From: Vibrio agarivorans | GTDB lineage: Bacteria; Pseudomonadota; Gammaproteobacteria; Enterobacterales; Vibrionaceae | DNA length: 64,000 nt | Direction: 5' to 3' | NCBI RefSeq assembly: GCF_030409635.1 | Contig: NZ_JAUFQF010000003.1 | Span: 62,001 to 126,000, forward strand | Shown here: one piece after another, positions 18,486 through 26,941 of the stretch | Position numbering within the stretch: position 1 is the stretch's first letter | How the letters are laid out: each line of letters opens with the position of its first letter | Made by a program: the position numbers and the translations under genes | The notes under the pieces: generated by a model | Told to the model about the DNA's origin: nothing | The model's input: only the letters and a program-made list of their open reading frames with translations | Databases searched by the model: none

Positions 18486-18695
18486 TTAACCTTGTACGTT
18501 GATACTGATTTCATTGCGCCCATCGAAACGAATGCTCTTACTATGCTGTATTTCACCAAGATAATAAGAGAGCGTGAGACCGTCATAGTCGTTATCGTAG
18601 TGCCACCCATTGAAACAGAAGTCGATTGATCTAGTGTTGGTTAAATTAATGGTTACTGACTCATGGGCGCTATTATTAGCGTTGATAGTTGCCAT
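18486..18695 (-). CDS. Hypothetical protein, 69 aa
   Basis: Not recognised; beta-rich with a polar N-terminus. AAGGAAA lies before the ATG. Part of the five- or six-gene operon read from 19.6 kb. Confidence 0.6.
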   Translation of the reverse strand: MATINANNSAHESVTINLTNTRSIDFCFNGWHYDNDYDGLTLSYYLGEIQHSKSIRFDGRNEISINVQG

Positions 18696-18707
18696 GTTTC
18701 GATTTCC

Positions 18708-19100
18708 TTAAATTTCAGAAATTTGCTCATCAGCCACTAATGCAAAATTCAGCTCAAAGCTACCAATGGAACAAGTACCGCTTGCCGCCATTTCGTAAGC
18801 GTCAACTAAAGCGAGATTATGCGGCTTAAGCGCTATGCTGTTACGTCCAAGCCTCGCAGATAATGCCTCACACGCTTGAGTGATAAGTGCGGTTTCTTGG
18901 TCGAACCATTTGATACCCTCAAAATCTAACGAGTCTCTAGATAGGTTCACTTGGTTAGACAGCTCCGTATCCAGCACAACAACGAGATCATCTTTATACT
19001 GACCCACAAACTCACTAATTTGACGATATTGATTGCATGGACACTCAACCGCTTCCAGCTCTAATTCAGTGAAGATGAGCGATGTTAGACGTTTTTGCAT
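18708..19100 (-). CDS. Hypothetical protein, 130 aa
   Basis: Not recognised; acidic and soluble. Start chosen at the first ATG with AAGAG upstream. Second gene of the operon. Confidence 0.6.
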   Translation of the reverse strand: MQKRLTSLIFTELELEAVECPCNQYRQISEFVGQYKDDLVVVLDTELSNQVNLSRDSLDFEGIKWFDQETALITQACEALSARLGRNSIALKPHNLALVDAYEMAASGTCSIGSFELNFALVADEQISEI

Positions 19101-19163
19101 GGGTTGTTACTCTTAAAATGGTTATTCACTGCCCACCGTTTCGGTGGACAGCTACGGTAATAT

Positions 19164-19574
19164 TTAGGCAAACACTGACGGGTCAACTTCATCAAGGCTC
19201 AATTTGGCAACGTCAAGCCCATTGCGGTTGCAAACATGCTCTAGCAGTCGTGAAAGGGTCTCTCTCTCAATGGTGATATTTTCAAGCTGTTTAGTAGAAA
19301 AGCGCTTAAGCTCTTTAATGCAAGTCTTAATACCACTGAACCCAGTGTAAGAGCGTGATTGATACGGGCTACCTTCACGAGTTTCAATCATCTCGGGTTT
19401 CACTGAAAGGTAAAAACCGCGAGCTTCATCATTACCATTCCAGTTGTTATAACCGCCAAGATTGTAGTGAATCTCTATCTCAATAACGTTTTGCTTTTTG
19501 ACCCCTTTTTCTTGGTCAATCGACTCGGACACGACAAAGGTGTGAAGACTGCGGCGCTGGTTACGTGAACTCAT
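19164..19574 (-). CDS. Hypothetical protein, 136 aa
   Basis: Not recognised. The ATG at 19574 is chosen because AGAGGGAA lies just upstream and the shared-type promoter lies further upstream; a longer frame to 19640 would run through the promoter. First gene of the module. Confidence 0.65.
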   Translation of the reverse strand: MSSRNQRRSLHTFVVSESIDQEKGVKKQNVIEIEIHYNLGGYNNWNGNDEARGFYLSVKPEMIETREGSPYQSRSYTGFSGIKTCIKELKRFSTKQLENITIERETLSRLLEHVCNRNGLDVAKLSLDEVDPSVFA

Positions 19575-19596
19575 AACTAAATTCCCTCTGGGCTTG

Positions 19597-19640
19597 TTTA
19601 ACTGACACCATAAATATAGCGCACATAGCGAGATTTGCAA
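19597..19640 (-). promoter_or_regulatory. Shared-type promoter
   Basis: -35 TTGCAA (19640-19635), 16 bp, TATATTTATGG (one change), then GTCAGTTAAA. Confidence 0.85.
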
Positions 19641-19820
19641 GTCGATTCGCCAATTTTCTTTCGCCCCCCAAAACCAATCCTTTCAATAAAGAGCGTCTTA
19701 TTAAATAAAATGAACCTGCACTTTTTTTGCAAAAGCGCTCTATTTATCGCCCATTTACTGTTGAGATAATATAAAACAAATGATTTACTGGTATCAGTAC
19801 ACGACAAGGATGCGTAACTC

Positions 19821-20114
19821 ATGAATAGACAGACAGCAACGACTCTGACCCACTTAATCAATCTGCACCACGGCAGCGATACAGCAAGGCTCTACGACAC
19901 TTGGATGGGGCGCAAAAATCAAGACACTAAACAGACTGGCATCATCATTAATAAAGTGTGCCTTGAACGAGAAAACCCGATCCCACTGGCTAAGCAAGCC
20001 ATTGAAAAAGAGATTGAAGAAAATGGAATCCCGATAGATGTCATTGAAGAGCTATCGATAGCTTTGAAGAAAGCGAACTTCGATTTTCACGGCTACGATA
20101 TGATCATGTATTAA
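19821..20114 (+). CDS. Hypothetical protein, 97 aa
   Basis: One of the few plus-strand genes of this region; not recognised. Helical and charged. AAGGA lies 11 bases before the ATG. Upstream there is no copy of the shared promoter; TTGAGATAATATAAAA (19764-19779) contains a plausible -10. Confidence 0.65.
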   Translation: MNRQTATTLTHLINLHHGSDTARLYDTWMGRKNQDTKQTGIIINKVCLERENPIPLAKQAIEKEIEENGIPIDVIEELSIALKKANFDFHGYDMIMY

Positions 20115-20116
20115 CG

Positions 20117-20146
20117 AAAAAAAGAGCATCAATTCGATGCTCTTTT
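20117..20146. terminator. Bidirectional terminator
   Basis: GAGCATC and GATGCTC form a stem with A runs before and TTTT after, between convergent genes. Confidence 0.9.
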
Positions 20147-20190
20147 GCTTTGCCTCTGGCAATGTCAGTTACCCAATAGAAGATCTCAAA

Positions 20191-21852
20191 TTATGCGGCT
20201 GCTAGCAGTGAAAGATGACTGCCTTTTAACTGTAAGTTTGAACTAAAGAAGCGCTGTGCGGTTTCGGTGGGTATGTCGAGTTCTGCCGTTGCCTCGTTTG
20301 CAGACTTTAGCCACCCCTTAAGGCGTCCGAATTCCACATTAAGCTGACACAAAAAATCTTGGTTGAAATGGATGTGTAGGTTGCCATTCATAAATGCGCG
20401 TACCTTCATCAGCTCTATTCTTTTGCCCAGCGTGTGATTAAAGTAAGTAAACACTTGAGGCTTGTTGCTTTGCCACTCTCTTTGTTCTGCGCGGTCTGTG
20501 CTGGTGGTGTCATAATTTAGGTTATGCGCAATAATCAACAAATCATTTAAAAAGTCTGTCGAGCGACCAGTTAAACCGTGTTTCTCGTTACCAATCCCCC
20601 CCGTACGTTCCACCACGATCCGATACTCCAATTTCAAAGCATATTTGTGGCTCTCAAGCTTGCGATTGAAATCCCAGCGTGAGCAATAACGCCAGTTTTC
20701 TTCACCAAACGTCTTTTGATTTGAAACATAACTGTTAATATTCGCCAACTCCGTCATATTCTCAACCATTGCGATCAGTTGATCATCATAATAAGCGTTC
20801 GCGTTCTTAAGTACCCACAACACAACGGCTGTTGAATTATCAATGGTAAAATCTACGTTGGTACGTTCAAAAAGAGTATCGAGTAAACGCTGTCGGGTAC
20901 TACTGCAAAGCTTGTCTGTGATGATGTCTAAACCATCAATCAGCTTGCGCCAATATTTGTCTTTCAGGTTCGATATTTTCATTCTGAGCGCTTCGCACAA
21001 CGCATCAAGATTAACGTCTAGCTCCTGTAAAATATCAGGATTTATATCATTTAGAGCGCTATAGTTCTTCATCAACTTGTCGAGGTCGCGCTGGTACCAC
21101 TCGTTGAGTACGTGAGCCAGTCCACGGTCTAAAATCAACTCTTTTGAGTCAGCAAACTCTCTTTCTAATGATCGCTGTTCTGACTCTTTTTGCGCCCAGT
21201 CAGACACTTTATTTTTGTTCACGTTTAAAGGGAAATGCTCGTCAAACCACAATTTGAATGGGTCAACTCTTGGGCTATTGGTACTGCGATGCCAACGCCA
21301 CGAACCAAGCTCGATTCGTAAAATATGGACTTGAGCGCGTGCTTGTCTCTCTGCATCCAGAAAGTCTGTCTCTTGTAAAATGGTGACTTTAGCATGGCGT
21401 TTCTTAATCGCGTGAGCAATCGCCTCTGAGTCTTCCCAGCGCTTAGGTATGATCAAGTAAAGTAATGGGCTATTCGCTTCTAAAATGATTTTTTCAGCCC
21501 ACGCAATGAACTCACAATACGGTGGATTAGACACAACCACATCAACGCGCTTATCAATGAGCGTCTGACTATGAAAGTCTGTACCCACCACAAATACATC
21601 CTTCTTTAACTCTGCAAGGAGTGGTTTTGCTTTCTCAATAGCGTATTTCTTACCCTTGCCTAAACCATGCAAAAAGCTGCCGTTCCCCGCACCGACATCC
21701 AGCACTGAGCAAGCAAGCTGCTCATCACTGCGCACTGACAGCAGTGAGCATAAATCCTGATGCACAACGTCAATCATGCGCTGTGACGTTGGATACCATT
21801 GAAAATCTTGCTGCTGCTCTTTTAATAGATTAACCATTGTTTGAGTATTCAT
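20191..21852 (-). CDS. N6-adenine DNA methyltransferase with DUF4942-like C-terminus, 553 aa
   Basis: It transfers a methyl group from SAM to adenine in DNA. SAM-binding motif VLDVGAGNGSF lies at about residues 50-60 and the catalytic NPPY at 109-112, giving the gamma-type order. The last 150 residues (KVRAFMNGNLHIHFNQDFL, WLKSANE) resemble DUF4942, common in plasmid and phage methylases. ATG 21852 is preferred because AGGTGA lies just before it; the upstream TTG has none. No restriction gene is adjacent, so it looks like an orphan methylase, possibly for protecting the plasmid from restriction. Confidence 0.85.
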   Translation of the reverse strand: MNTQTMVNLLKEQQQDFQWYPTSQRMIDVVHQDLCSLLSVRSDEQLACSVLDVGAGNGSFLHGLGKGKKYAIEKAKPLLAELKKDVFVVGTDFHSQTLIDKRVDVVVSNPPYCEFIAWAEKIILEANSPLLYLIIPKRWEDSEAIAHAIKKRHAKVTILQETDFLDAERQARAQVHILRIELGSWRWHRSTNSPRVDPFKLWFDEHFPLNVNKNKVSDWAQKESEQRSLEREFADSKELILDRGLAHVLNEWYQRDLDKLMKNYSALNDINPDILQELDVNLDALCEALRMKISNLKDKYWRKLIDGLDIITDKLCSSTRQRLLDTLFERTNVDFTIDNSTAVVLWVLKNANAYYDDQLIAMVENMTELANINSYVSNQKTFGEENWRYCSRWDFNRKLESHKYALKLEYRIVVERTGGIGNEKHGLTGRSTDFLNDLLIIAHNLNYDTTSTDRAEQREWQSNKPQVFTYFNHTLGKRIELMKVRAFMNGNLHIHFNQDFLCQLNVEFGRLKGWLKSANEATAELDIPTETAQRFFSSNLQLKGSHLSLLAAA

Positions 21853-21868
21853 TATTTCACCTGTCGAG

Positions 21869-21907
21869 TTTTTCAAAAAAAGTGAGTAAGGGGGTCTCCC
21901 CCCTTTG
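21869..21907 (-). terminator. Hairpin with T run between two minus-strand genes
   Basis: AAGGGGG and CCCCCTT form a stem on the minus strand; seven T follow after six bases. It ends the 238-aa gene and the T run is a dispersed-motif site. Confidence 0.65.
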
Positions 21908-21915
21908 GGCTAAGG

Positions 21916-22632
21916 CTAAGCAATGGCTACGATGTGCTTAAGCTCGGTTTCGGAATGGGCTAACGTTTCATCTTCTTTGCTGAGTAAATGGGTAGATAGT
22001 CGGTCTTTGAATGTGACCCAAAAAGAAGGACGTTCATTTTGGGCTAGCCCTACTCGGTCATGCACAAAGAGATCGAGGGGATAGCCATTTAAGAAAAACT
22101 CATCAGGTTGTTGATTAAATAGGTCGGTAGTTAGGTCGGTAAACTGTTGTGACTCAAAGCCGTTTTGTAACGTGTCTCTGAATAACAGTAAATTCATTGT
22201 GTTACCGACTTCGTTACGCAAGTCAAAACAGGCGTGGCTCTGAGTCTTGTACAAATATGCACTTAGGAAGAAATGAAATTGTGAAACTTTCGTGTAATCA
22301 TCAAGCGAGAGAGCACGGCAAATCTTTTGTTTCATGATCGATTTAGGCAGACCATAGCCTGAAAAAAGCTCTGACAAGCTATTGAGTTCGTTTTGCTTAT
22401 CATCGAGCAAATAGCAGTTACGTTTACCAAACATCGCAAATACACGGCTTTGAACAGCCGCTAGCTTGTTTTGAGGGAAAACCTTTGATTGGATTGGCGC
22501 TCTCACAATGTTTTCAAAACTAGCCGCAAAGTATAGCTTTGCGATCCCAACGTACAAAGATGACGCTTCAATCAAAGAGTCAATCGAATTTGACTCGTCT
22601 TTCTCTAACCACTGTTCAATGAATGTCTGCAT
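21916..22632 (-). CDS. Hypothetical protein, 238 aa
   Basis: Not recognised; helical and soluble. ATG 22632 has GGAG nine bases upstream and a shared-type promoter before it; the longer frame to 22695 would cross that promoter. It lies directly upstream of the methylase, so a partner role is possible. Confidence 0.7.
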   Translation of the reverse strand: MQTFIEQWLEKDESNSIDSLIEASSLYVGIAKLYFAASFENIVRAPIQSKVFPQNKLAAVQSRVFAMFGKRNCYLLDDKQNELNSLSELFSGYGLPKSIMKQKICRALSLDDYTKVSQFHFFLSAYLYKTQSHACFDLRNEVGNTMNLLLFRDTLQNGFESQQFTDLTTDLFNQQPDEFFLNGYPLDLFVHDRVGLAQNERPSFWVTFKDRLSTHLLSKEDETLAHSETELKHIVAIA

Positions 22633-22650
22633 GATGATGCACTCCGTTTG

Positions 22651-22695
22651 TTTAACTGACACTATAAATATAGTGCGCATAACAGAGATTGGCAA
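22651..22695 (-). promoter_or_regulatory. Shared-type promoter
   Basis: -35 TTGCCA (22695-22690), 17 bp, TATATT in CTATATTTATAG, then GTCAGTTAAA. Confidence 0.85.
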
Positions 22696-22816
22696 GGCAG
22701 AATATTAAATTATTTAACCAACCCCACCTTCAATCATTAGAAAAACAACCGTCTTATTAATATTAAACAATATACCAATATCAATCACTTAACGTACTTT
22801 TTTCCCGAAAACCAAT

Positions 22817-22861
22817 TTGACAAAACCGACATGTACAGCTATATTTATAGTGTCAGTTAAA
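22817..22861 (+). promoter_or_regulatory. Shared-type promoter on the plus strand
   Basis: -35 TTGACA (22817-22822), 17 bp, -10 TATATT (22840-22845) in CTATATTTATAG, then GTCAGTTAAA. It is the best sigma-70 match of the family and lies back to back with the promoter at 22651. Confidence 0.9.
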
Positions 22862-22877
22862 TGTAGGGATTTAAATC

Positions 22878-23159
22878 ATGGAAACAGAAATTGCAAAAAA
22901 AATTGTGAAGGTCGTAAATCAACAACTTGAAGATATAAGCGCTGAGCTTTACGAAGGGTATCAGGGGCGTGGGTACTCGACTCGCGGTGTCACTGCGATT
23001 TCAGTAGATGACCGATACGACCCTAAAGGGACGCTCATTAAAGGAATAGCGAACGCCATTGGCGATGGTAGTCTAACGATGGAAGAGGTAGAGGCTATGC
23101 TGGCTGAGCTGGGAATGGCTGGCACTGACAGTCTTGGTATGGGGAGTATCATCTACTAA
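22878..23159 (+). CDS. Hypothetical protein, 93 aa
   Basis: Not recognised; acidic, with a Gly/Met-rich end. AGGGA precedes the ATG. It is driven by the consensus member of the shared promoter family, and is the only plus-strand member inside the modular array. Confidence 0.7.
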   Translation: METEIAKKIVKVVNQQLEDISAELYEGYQGRGYSTRGVTAISVDDRYDPKGTLIKGIANAIGDGSLTMEEVEAMLAELGMAGTDSLGMGSIIY

Positions 23160-23166
23160 CCGATAG

Positions 23167-23186
23167 CCAGCTCTTATGAGCTGGCA
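23167..23186. terminator. Hairpin between convergent genes
   Basis: GCCAGCTC and GAGCTGGC form a perfect 8-bp stem with loop TTAT, 8 bases after the stop at 23159; no T run, so termination is uncertain. Confidence 0.5.
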
Positions 23187-23292
23187 CTCAAGCTGCTTCA
23201 CCTATCATTGAAAACAACTCGTCTTATTTAAAATCAAACCCTTGGGGCAACACACTGCGAATATGGTTTTTTTGCAAAAGTTGGTGATGAGG

Positions 23293-23577
23293 TTATGGCT
23301 CATAATCTACTGACCAATCGATAGACTCAATGTAGCTATTTAGATCATCAAACTCTAATCTGTTGATTTCCTGATTGACCCGATATTCAAAATCTTCTAC
23401 CCACCGCTCTAACGACACATCAGAGAGTTTGTTAAAAGTGCTCATCTCGGTGAATACTGAACCACATTTACCTGCCCACACATAACCATCGCTGGTATTA
23501 ATTAGGTCAATGTACTCAGGATTGATGCCAGTGCGCTCGGCTACAGTAGCAATGATTCGCTTAACAGTCAGTCGCAT
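23293..23577 (-). CDS. Hypothetical protein, 94 aa
   Basis: Not recognised. Acidic, soluble. It follows the 76-aa gene by 12 bases in a two-gene operon with a second-type promoter. Confidence 0.65.
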   Translation of the reverse strand: MRLTVKRIIATVAERTGINPEYIDLINTSDGYVWAGKCGSVFTEMSTFNKLSDVSLERWVEDFEYRVNQEINRLEFDDLNSYIESIDWSVDYEP

Positions 23578-23589
23578 AGTTCAGCTCAA

Positions 23590-23820
23590 TCAATACAAAT
23601 TCGGCTGCTGCTCGGGATGAGATGGCTCAGCATCAGGATATTGAGCCAATGCCTCTTCGATAGTGGTAAAGCTATCTAAGTATTGCTTTAAAGGCTTACC
23701 TTCCAGCGTACCCGACTGTTGGACGCCCCAACCGTGAACCACAATTCGAGAGTCGCGCCACTCGTATGTTAATTCGGTTACAGGTTTACCATCTATAACA
23801 ATGTCTTTAAGTAATTTCAT
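23590..23820 (-). CDS. Hypothetical protein, 76 aa
   Basis: Not recognised; beta-rich N-terminus and Pro-rich end. First gene of a two-gene operon. Confidence 0.65.
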   Translation of the reverse strand: MKLLKDIVIDGKPVTELTYEWRDSRIVVHGWGVQQSGTLEGKPLKQYLDSFTTIEEALAQYPDAEPSHPEQQPNLY

Positions 23821-23885
23821 GAGGCTAATGTCTCTTGTGAGCTAGTGTATTTGCACCGCTTAAACGATGATTAATTCCAAAATTC

Positions 23886-23914
23886 ATTGTAAACACTTTT
23901 GTTTATAAACTCAA
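23886..23914 (-). promoter_or_regulatory. Second-type shared promoter (GTTTATAAAC spacer)
   Basis: -35 TTGAGT (23914-23909), 17 bp, -10 TACAAT (23891-23886). The spacer contains GTTTATAAAC and GTGTTTA, the hallmarks of a four-member family (also 36855, 37594 and 41238). Confidence 0.8.
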
Positions 23915-23927
23915 CTAACAATCTATG

Positions 23928-24647
23928 CTAAACACGCTGTAATGTCTGTAATCTTGCCAAGACTCGACTCAACCACAATGGTTTCAGGAGGTGCTTGGGG
24001 TTGTGCTCTAACGTGTGTATCAGCTCATGTAGCTGTGAGCGCTTGAACAATCGCGTGGGTTTACCTGAACGGCTGGAATACACTGACACACACGGCAGAG
24101 CATCATCGTGCCGATGCGTGACATCAACAAATAGATCGGTTCTTGCTTGGCAAAGCTCATAAATAGAATGCATTTGGCTTAAAAACACGGAATCAACCTT
24201 GTGCTCAATTACTTGAACGTTTTGCAAAAAAACTTCTGAACTATCTTGCTGGTGAAAATGCGCTAAAAAGCGCTTCACTATGGGGATACACTCGTTACCA
24301 TTACATTCAATAAAATAGGCTACACCAATTTTTATCAATATACACCCATGATCAACTTCACCAGATAAGTAGTGTTGAGGGTTTTTCGACATCTGAGCCA
24401 ACGCTCGACTCATCGATGTGAGTCCTCCCCTCAATGCATCATCCCAAGTGATTACGTGTGACTTATTCATCCCAACGATTGCAGAGAGAGGGACGTTCTC
24501 AACGAGCCGATTGGTGTCGTTTGCAAATAGTAGGTTATTCGCCTCAACATAATCAGATAGAGGCACTAACGGCTCTAAGGCAAACAACGGTGGCTGGTGG
24601 TCACACAGGCTAACCAAATCTGTGCGTATGACCGATTTAATGGACAT
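23928..24647 (-). CDS. Hypothetical protein, 239 aa
   Basis: Not recognised; no signal peptide or membrane span. The ATG abuts the stop of the GIY-YIG gene with no gap, so the pair is coupled and may act together. Confidence 0.7.
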   Translation of the reverse strand: MSIKSVIRTDLVSLCDHQPPLFALEPLVPLSDYVEANNLLFANDTNRLVENVPLSAIVGMNKSHVITWDDALRGGLTSMSRALAQMSKNPQHYLSGEVDHGCILIKIGVAYFIECNGNECIPIVKRFLAHFHQQDSSEVFLQNVQVIEHKVDSVFLSQMHSIYELCQARTDLFVDVTHRHDDALPCVSVYSSRSGKPTRLFKRSQLHELIHTLEHNPKHLLKPLWLSRVLARLQTLQRV

Positions 24648-25898
24648 CTAATCCTCACATAAGTTGTCACTATTCAGCGCCTTTTTGACTCTCTGAATAG
24701 TATTCACTGCCCTTCTAGTCCGTTGAGAAGTTGCTCTTATGCTAAGTCCTTGCTTTAGGGCTGTTATAATATCTGGATACTCTTTTATCAGCTCTTCGTT
24801 GGTTTTGGCTTTCCGACCACCTTTGCGGTCAGCGCTTTGACTGGGCGCTACTAGATTAGGATGGTCTACATTGAGCGCTGGTAATAAATGCGGTTCGTCA
24901 CCATCCAACTTATTTAGTTTAGAAATAAAGTTGGTTTTTATCTCTACATCAAACAGTTCTCGAAATGTACCCAGTTCGACTTTCGATGATTCAAACATGC
25001 GGTGAATGGAACGCTCTAACCGTCCAAAATGAGGTAGAACCTTGACGACCTTACCTTTTATGTCTGGATAGAAAGACTGCAAAGCACCAGTGACCTCAGT
25101 AAGCCTCTGATGCACTGTGCGACTGGTCATGCCCACTTTTAAAAACAGGGGCTTGCCCTTAGACTCAAACTCAAACAGATAGAGCGACTGCTCATTCAGG
25201 GATAGAAACTTGTGCTCAAACAACTCAAGCCACTCAGGTGACGTTAAGCTGATGTACTTATGTCTCAAGTCAATCCAGTAACATTGCGCTTCATTTAATT
25301 CGCGCAAGGAGGTGTTCGGTGACAATCTCAGTCTGCTGTGCTTGAGATACAAAGCGTCCAGTTTTGTCGAGCTTATTTGTGACTCTTCCTCGAATGCTCG
25401 TTTTAAATCAAGCATTGGCTCAAAAGCCTCACATAAGGCAGCGAGTTCGTGCGACAATTGATAGTCATCAAAATTTAATTTGGGGTCTATTGCGGCTAAT
25501 CGACTAAGGACATCTGCGACCTCTGGACTGTTATCTCGCTCACTTGTGAGTACACCTAAGCGCTCTAGACTCGTCACCGCAGTATCACGACCCCTAAACC
25601 AAAAGATATTTTTGTGTGTGTACTTGCGTCTTCTCTCAAGGTACTTGCGTTCATCAGCATTAAAAAAGCGAGTAATGTCAAAGGTATCGAAAAATGGTAG
25701 AAGAATACCCTCTGCGGCTTTAGTCGATTCTTTGCAAGTCTCAAGTTGATGTGCGAAATGATGAGATTTCACCTTGCCTTTCTTAGCAATAAGCGGTGAT
25801 GAGCAATAAGGACAAACTAGCTCAGTCTTGCCGCTTGATACCTGCTCTATACTTAGCCAATCACCACGAGGATGTTTTGCAATCGTTAGCCACATCAT
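24648..25898 (-). CDS. CoiA-like zinc finger plus GIY-YIG nuclease domain protein, 416 aa
   Basis: Residues 28-50 (CPYCSSPLIAKKGKVKSHHFAH) look like the N-terminal zinc-binding part of the CoiA competence family. Residues about 235-315 (LYLFEFESKGKPLFLKVGMT, then RLERSIHRMFESS and FRELF) fit the T5orf172/MUG113 branch of the GIY-YIG nuclease superfamily. The C-terminus (SIRATSQRTRRAVNTIQRVKKAL) looks like a helix-turn-helix. It would therefore bind and perhaps cut DNA. GGGGGAA precedes the ATG. Confidence 0.75.
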   Translation of the reverse strand: MMWLTIAKHPRGDWLSIEQVSSGKTELVCPYCSSPLIAKKGKVKSHHFAHQLETCKESTKAAEGILLPFFDTFDITRFFNADERKYLERRRKYTHKNIFWFRGRDTAVTSLERLGVLTSERDNSPEVADVLSRLAAIDPKLNFDDYQLSHELAALCEAFEPMLDLKRAFEEESQISSTKLDALYLKHSRLRLSPNTSLRELNEAQCYWIDLRHKYISLTSPEWLELFEHKFLSLNEQSLYLFEFESKGKPLFLKVGMTSRTVHQRLTEVTGALQSFYPDIKGKVVKVLPHFGRLERSIHRMFESSKVELGTFRELFDVEIKTNFISKLNKLDGDEPHLLPALNVDHPNLVAPSQSADRKGGRKAKTNEELIKEYPDIITALKQGLSIRATSQRTRRAVNTIQRVKKALNSDNLCED

Positions 25899-26163
25899 TT
25901 CCCCCAGAAATCGTAATCCACATCATTACACTATAACAATTGAACCACTATTTATGCCTCAAACAACCTCATAACGTATCATGATACATTACTTAACCCT
26001 TACGGATTAGAAGTTACATATTACACTATAACTAACACAATAAAAGCAGAACCGAAACATACACACGATTGCAACAACAGATCTACAGGTTTTGCAAAAA
26101 AACCACAAATAGCACTCAACTGTATTACCACTAGTTTGACAAAATATTGCTACATCACTAAAA
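25899..26163. other. Upstream region of the GIY-YIG operon
   Basis: No gene in about 340 bp. It contains a perfect 12-bp palindrome GTATCATGATAC (25976-25987), two direct copies of ATTACACTATAAC about 107 bp apart, each carrying a minus-strand TATAGT, and a dispersed-motif site at 26090. The palindrome and repeats probably regulate the operon at 24-26 kb. Confidence 0.5.
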
Positions 26164-26200
26164 AAAACCGCTAGCCTTTATAGGTAGCGGTATATGCAGG
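26164..26200 (-). terminator. Terminator of the TfoX-like gene
   Basis: On the minus strand CCGCTACC pairs with GGCTAGCGG (small bulge), followed by eight T. Confidence 0.85.
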
Positions 26201-26243
26201 AGTGACAATAAATCACAAAACAAACAACACAGGTTGGATTCTT

Positions 26244-26840
26244 TTAATCAGTGTTTATAGTAAACACATCAAACTGGGGCTTGGACTCAGCAGAGATGAT
26301 AGTCCAATGACATTGCTCAATTGCTCCCTGTAAGCAGTAACCAAGTTTCTTAGTTACTTTAAACGAAGCTCGCTTAAGGCGTTGAGCGACTTCTAATGCG
26401 CCCACTCGTTTCAGATCATCGTAATTATTGATCCCGACACTACGCAAGCGATTGACATGAGTTTGAGTTAGATTAGGCGCATCGACCAATTCAGTGATGA
26501 CAGAACGCCTAATCCCTTCATTTCGCTTTGCATAGTCAAAAGCTTGTGTAACTGCTTCAACGAAAGCGATCTTCCGAGACTCGAAGTTCTCAAATAAATA
26601 ATACTTGGTGCGTACCATGTGATTCTTCTTACGATACTTATACTGTGTAGCATCGCTTGGGTTTAGAGCGTCCCAGTTAGCTTTACACAATCGAACAAAC
26701 AGCCCTCTTTCGTTTGATTGAACTAACGTATAGCCATCAATAACAATTGTATATGCGCCAAATTGAGATCTTACGCTAGAGCTACCTAGTTCCGCTAACA
26801 GGCTATCTGCAATATTTATAGTCCCTTTATAATCAGGCAT
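26244..26840 (-). CDS. tfoX: TfoX/Sxy-family competence regulator, 198 aa
   Basis: Both halves of the family are present. N-terminal: SSSVRSQFGAYTIVIDGYTL then GLFVRL and VRTKYY, as in Sxy (SLFGSYSL, LYLR, VTLNYY). C-terminal: LRSVGINNYDDLKRVGALEV then LGYCLQGAIEQCHW, as in TfoX-C. Sxy/TfoX acts with CRP at special promoters and switches on DNA uptake genes; in Vibrio it also affects type VI secretion. The length matches Sxy. A plasmid-borne copy could alter competence of the host. ATG 26840 is preceded by GGGG. Confidence 0.87.
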   Translation of the reverse strand: MPDYKGTINIADSLLAELGSSSVRSQFGAYTIVIDGYTLVQSNERGLFVRLCKANWDALNPSDATQYKYRKKNHMVRTKYYLFENFESRKIAFVEAVTQAFDYAKRNEGIRRSVITELVDAPNLTQTHVNRLRSVGINNYDDLKRVGALEVAQRLKRASFKVTKKLGYCLQGAIEQCHWTIISAESKPQFDVFTINTD

Positions 26841-26941
26841 GATCAACCCCCCATCAACTTTACGGTTGGTAAAATATAAAACACATCAAGAAAAATCAAG
26901 TAATGAGTTTATAATTAAAGATACACTTTTGAGGTAGGCGG

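Larger units (their letters stand above)
8772..23228. repeat. CGTCTTATT intergenic element, 12 dispersed copies
   Basis: Copies start at 8772, 9983, 11133, 11745 (first base T), 13334, 14814, 16139, 17704, 19694, 22750 and 23220, with a related TTATTGAAA at 9969. All are in spacers, all read the same way on the plus strand, and most continue as NAAAA. Between this element and the promoter of the next minus-strand gene lies a second conserved block, on the minus strand roughly GATTGGTTTTGGGGGCGGT. Each consecutive pair of elements brackets one transcription module. Confidence 0.85.

Noticed and set aside
26250..26266. Perfect palindrome GTGTTTATAGTAAACAC
   Set aside because: It lies in the last codons of the TfoX-like gene and does not match either promoter family spacing; no role can be argued.
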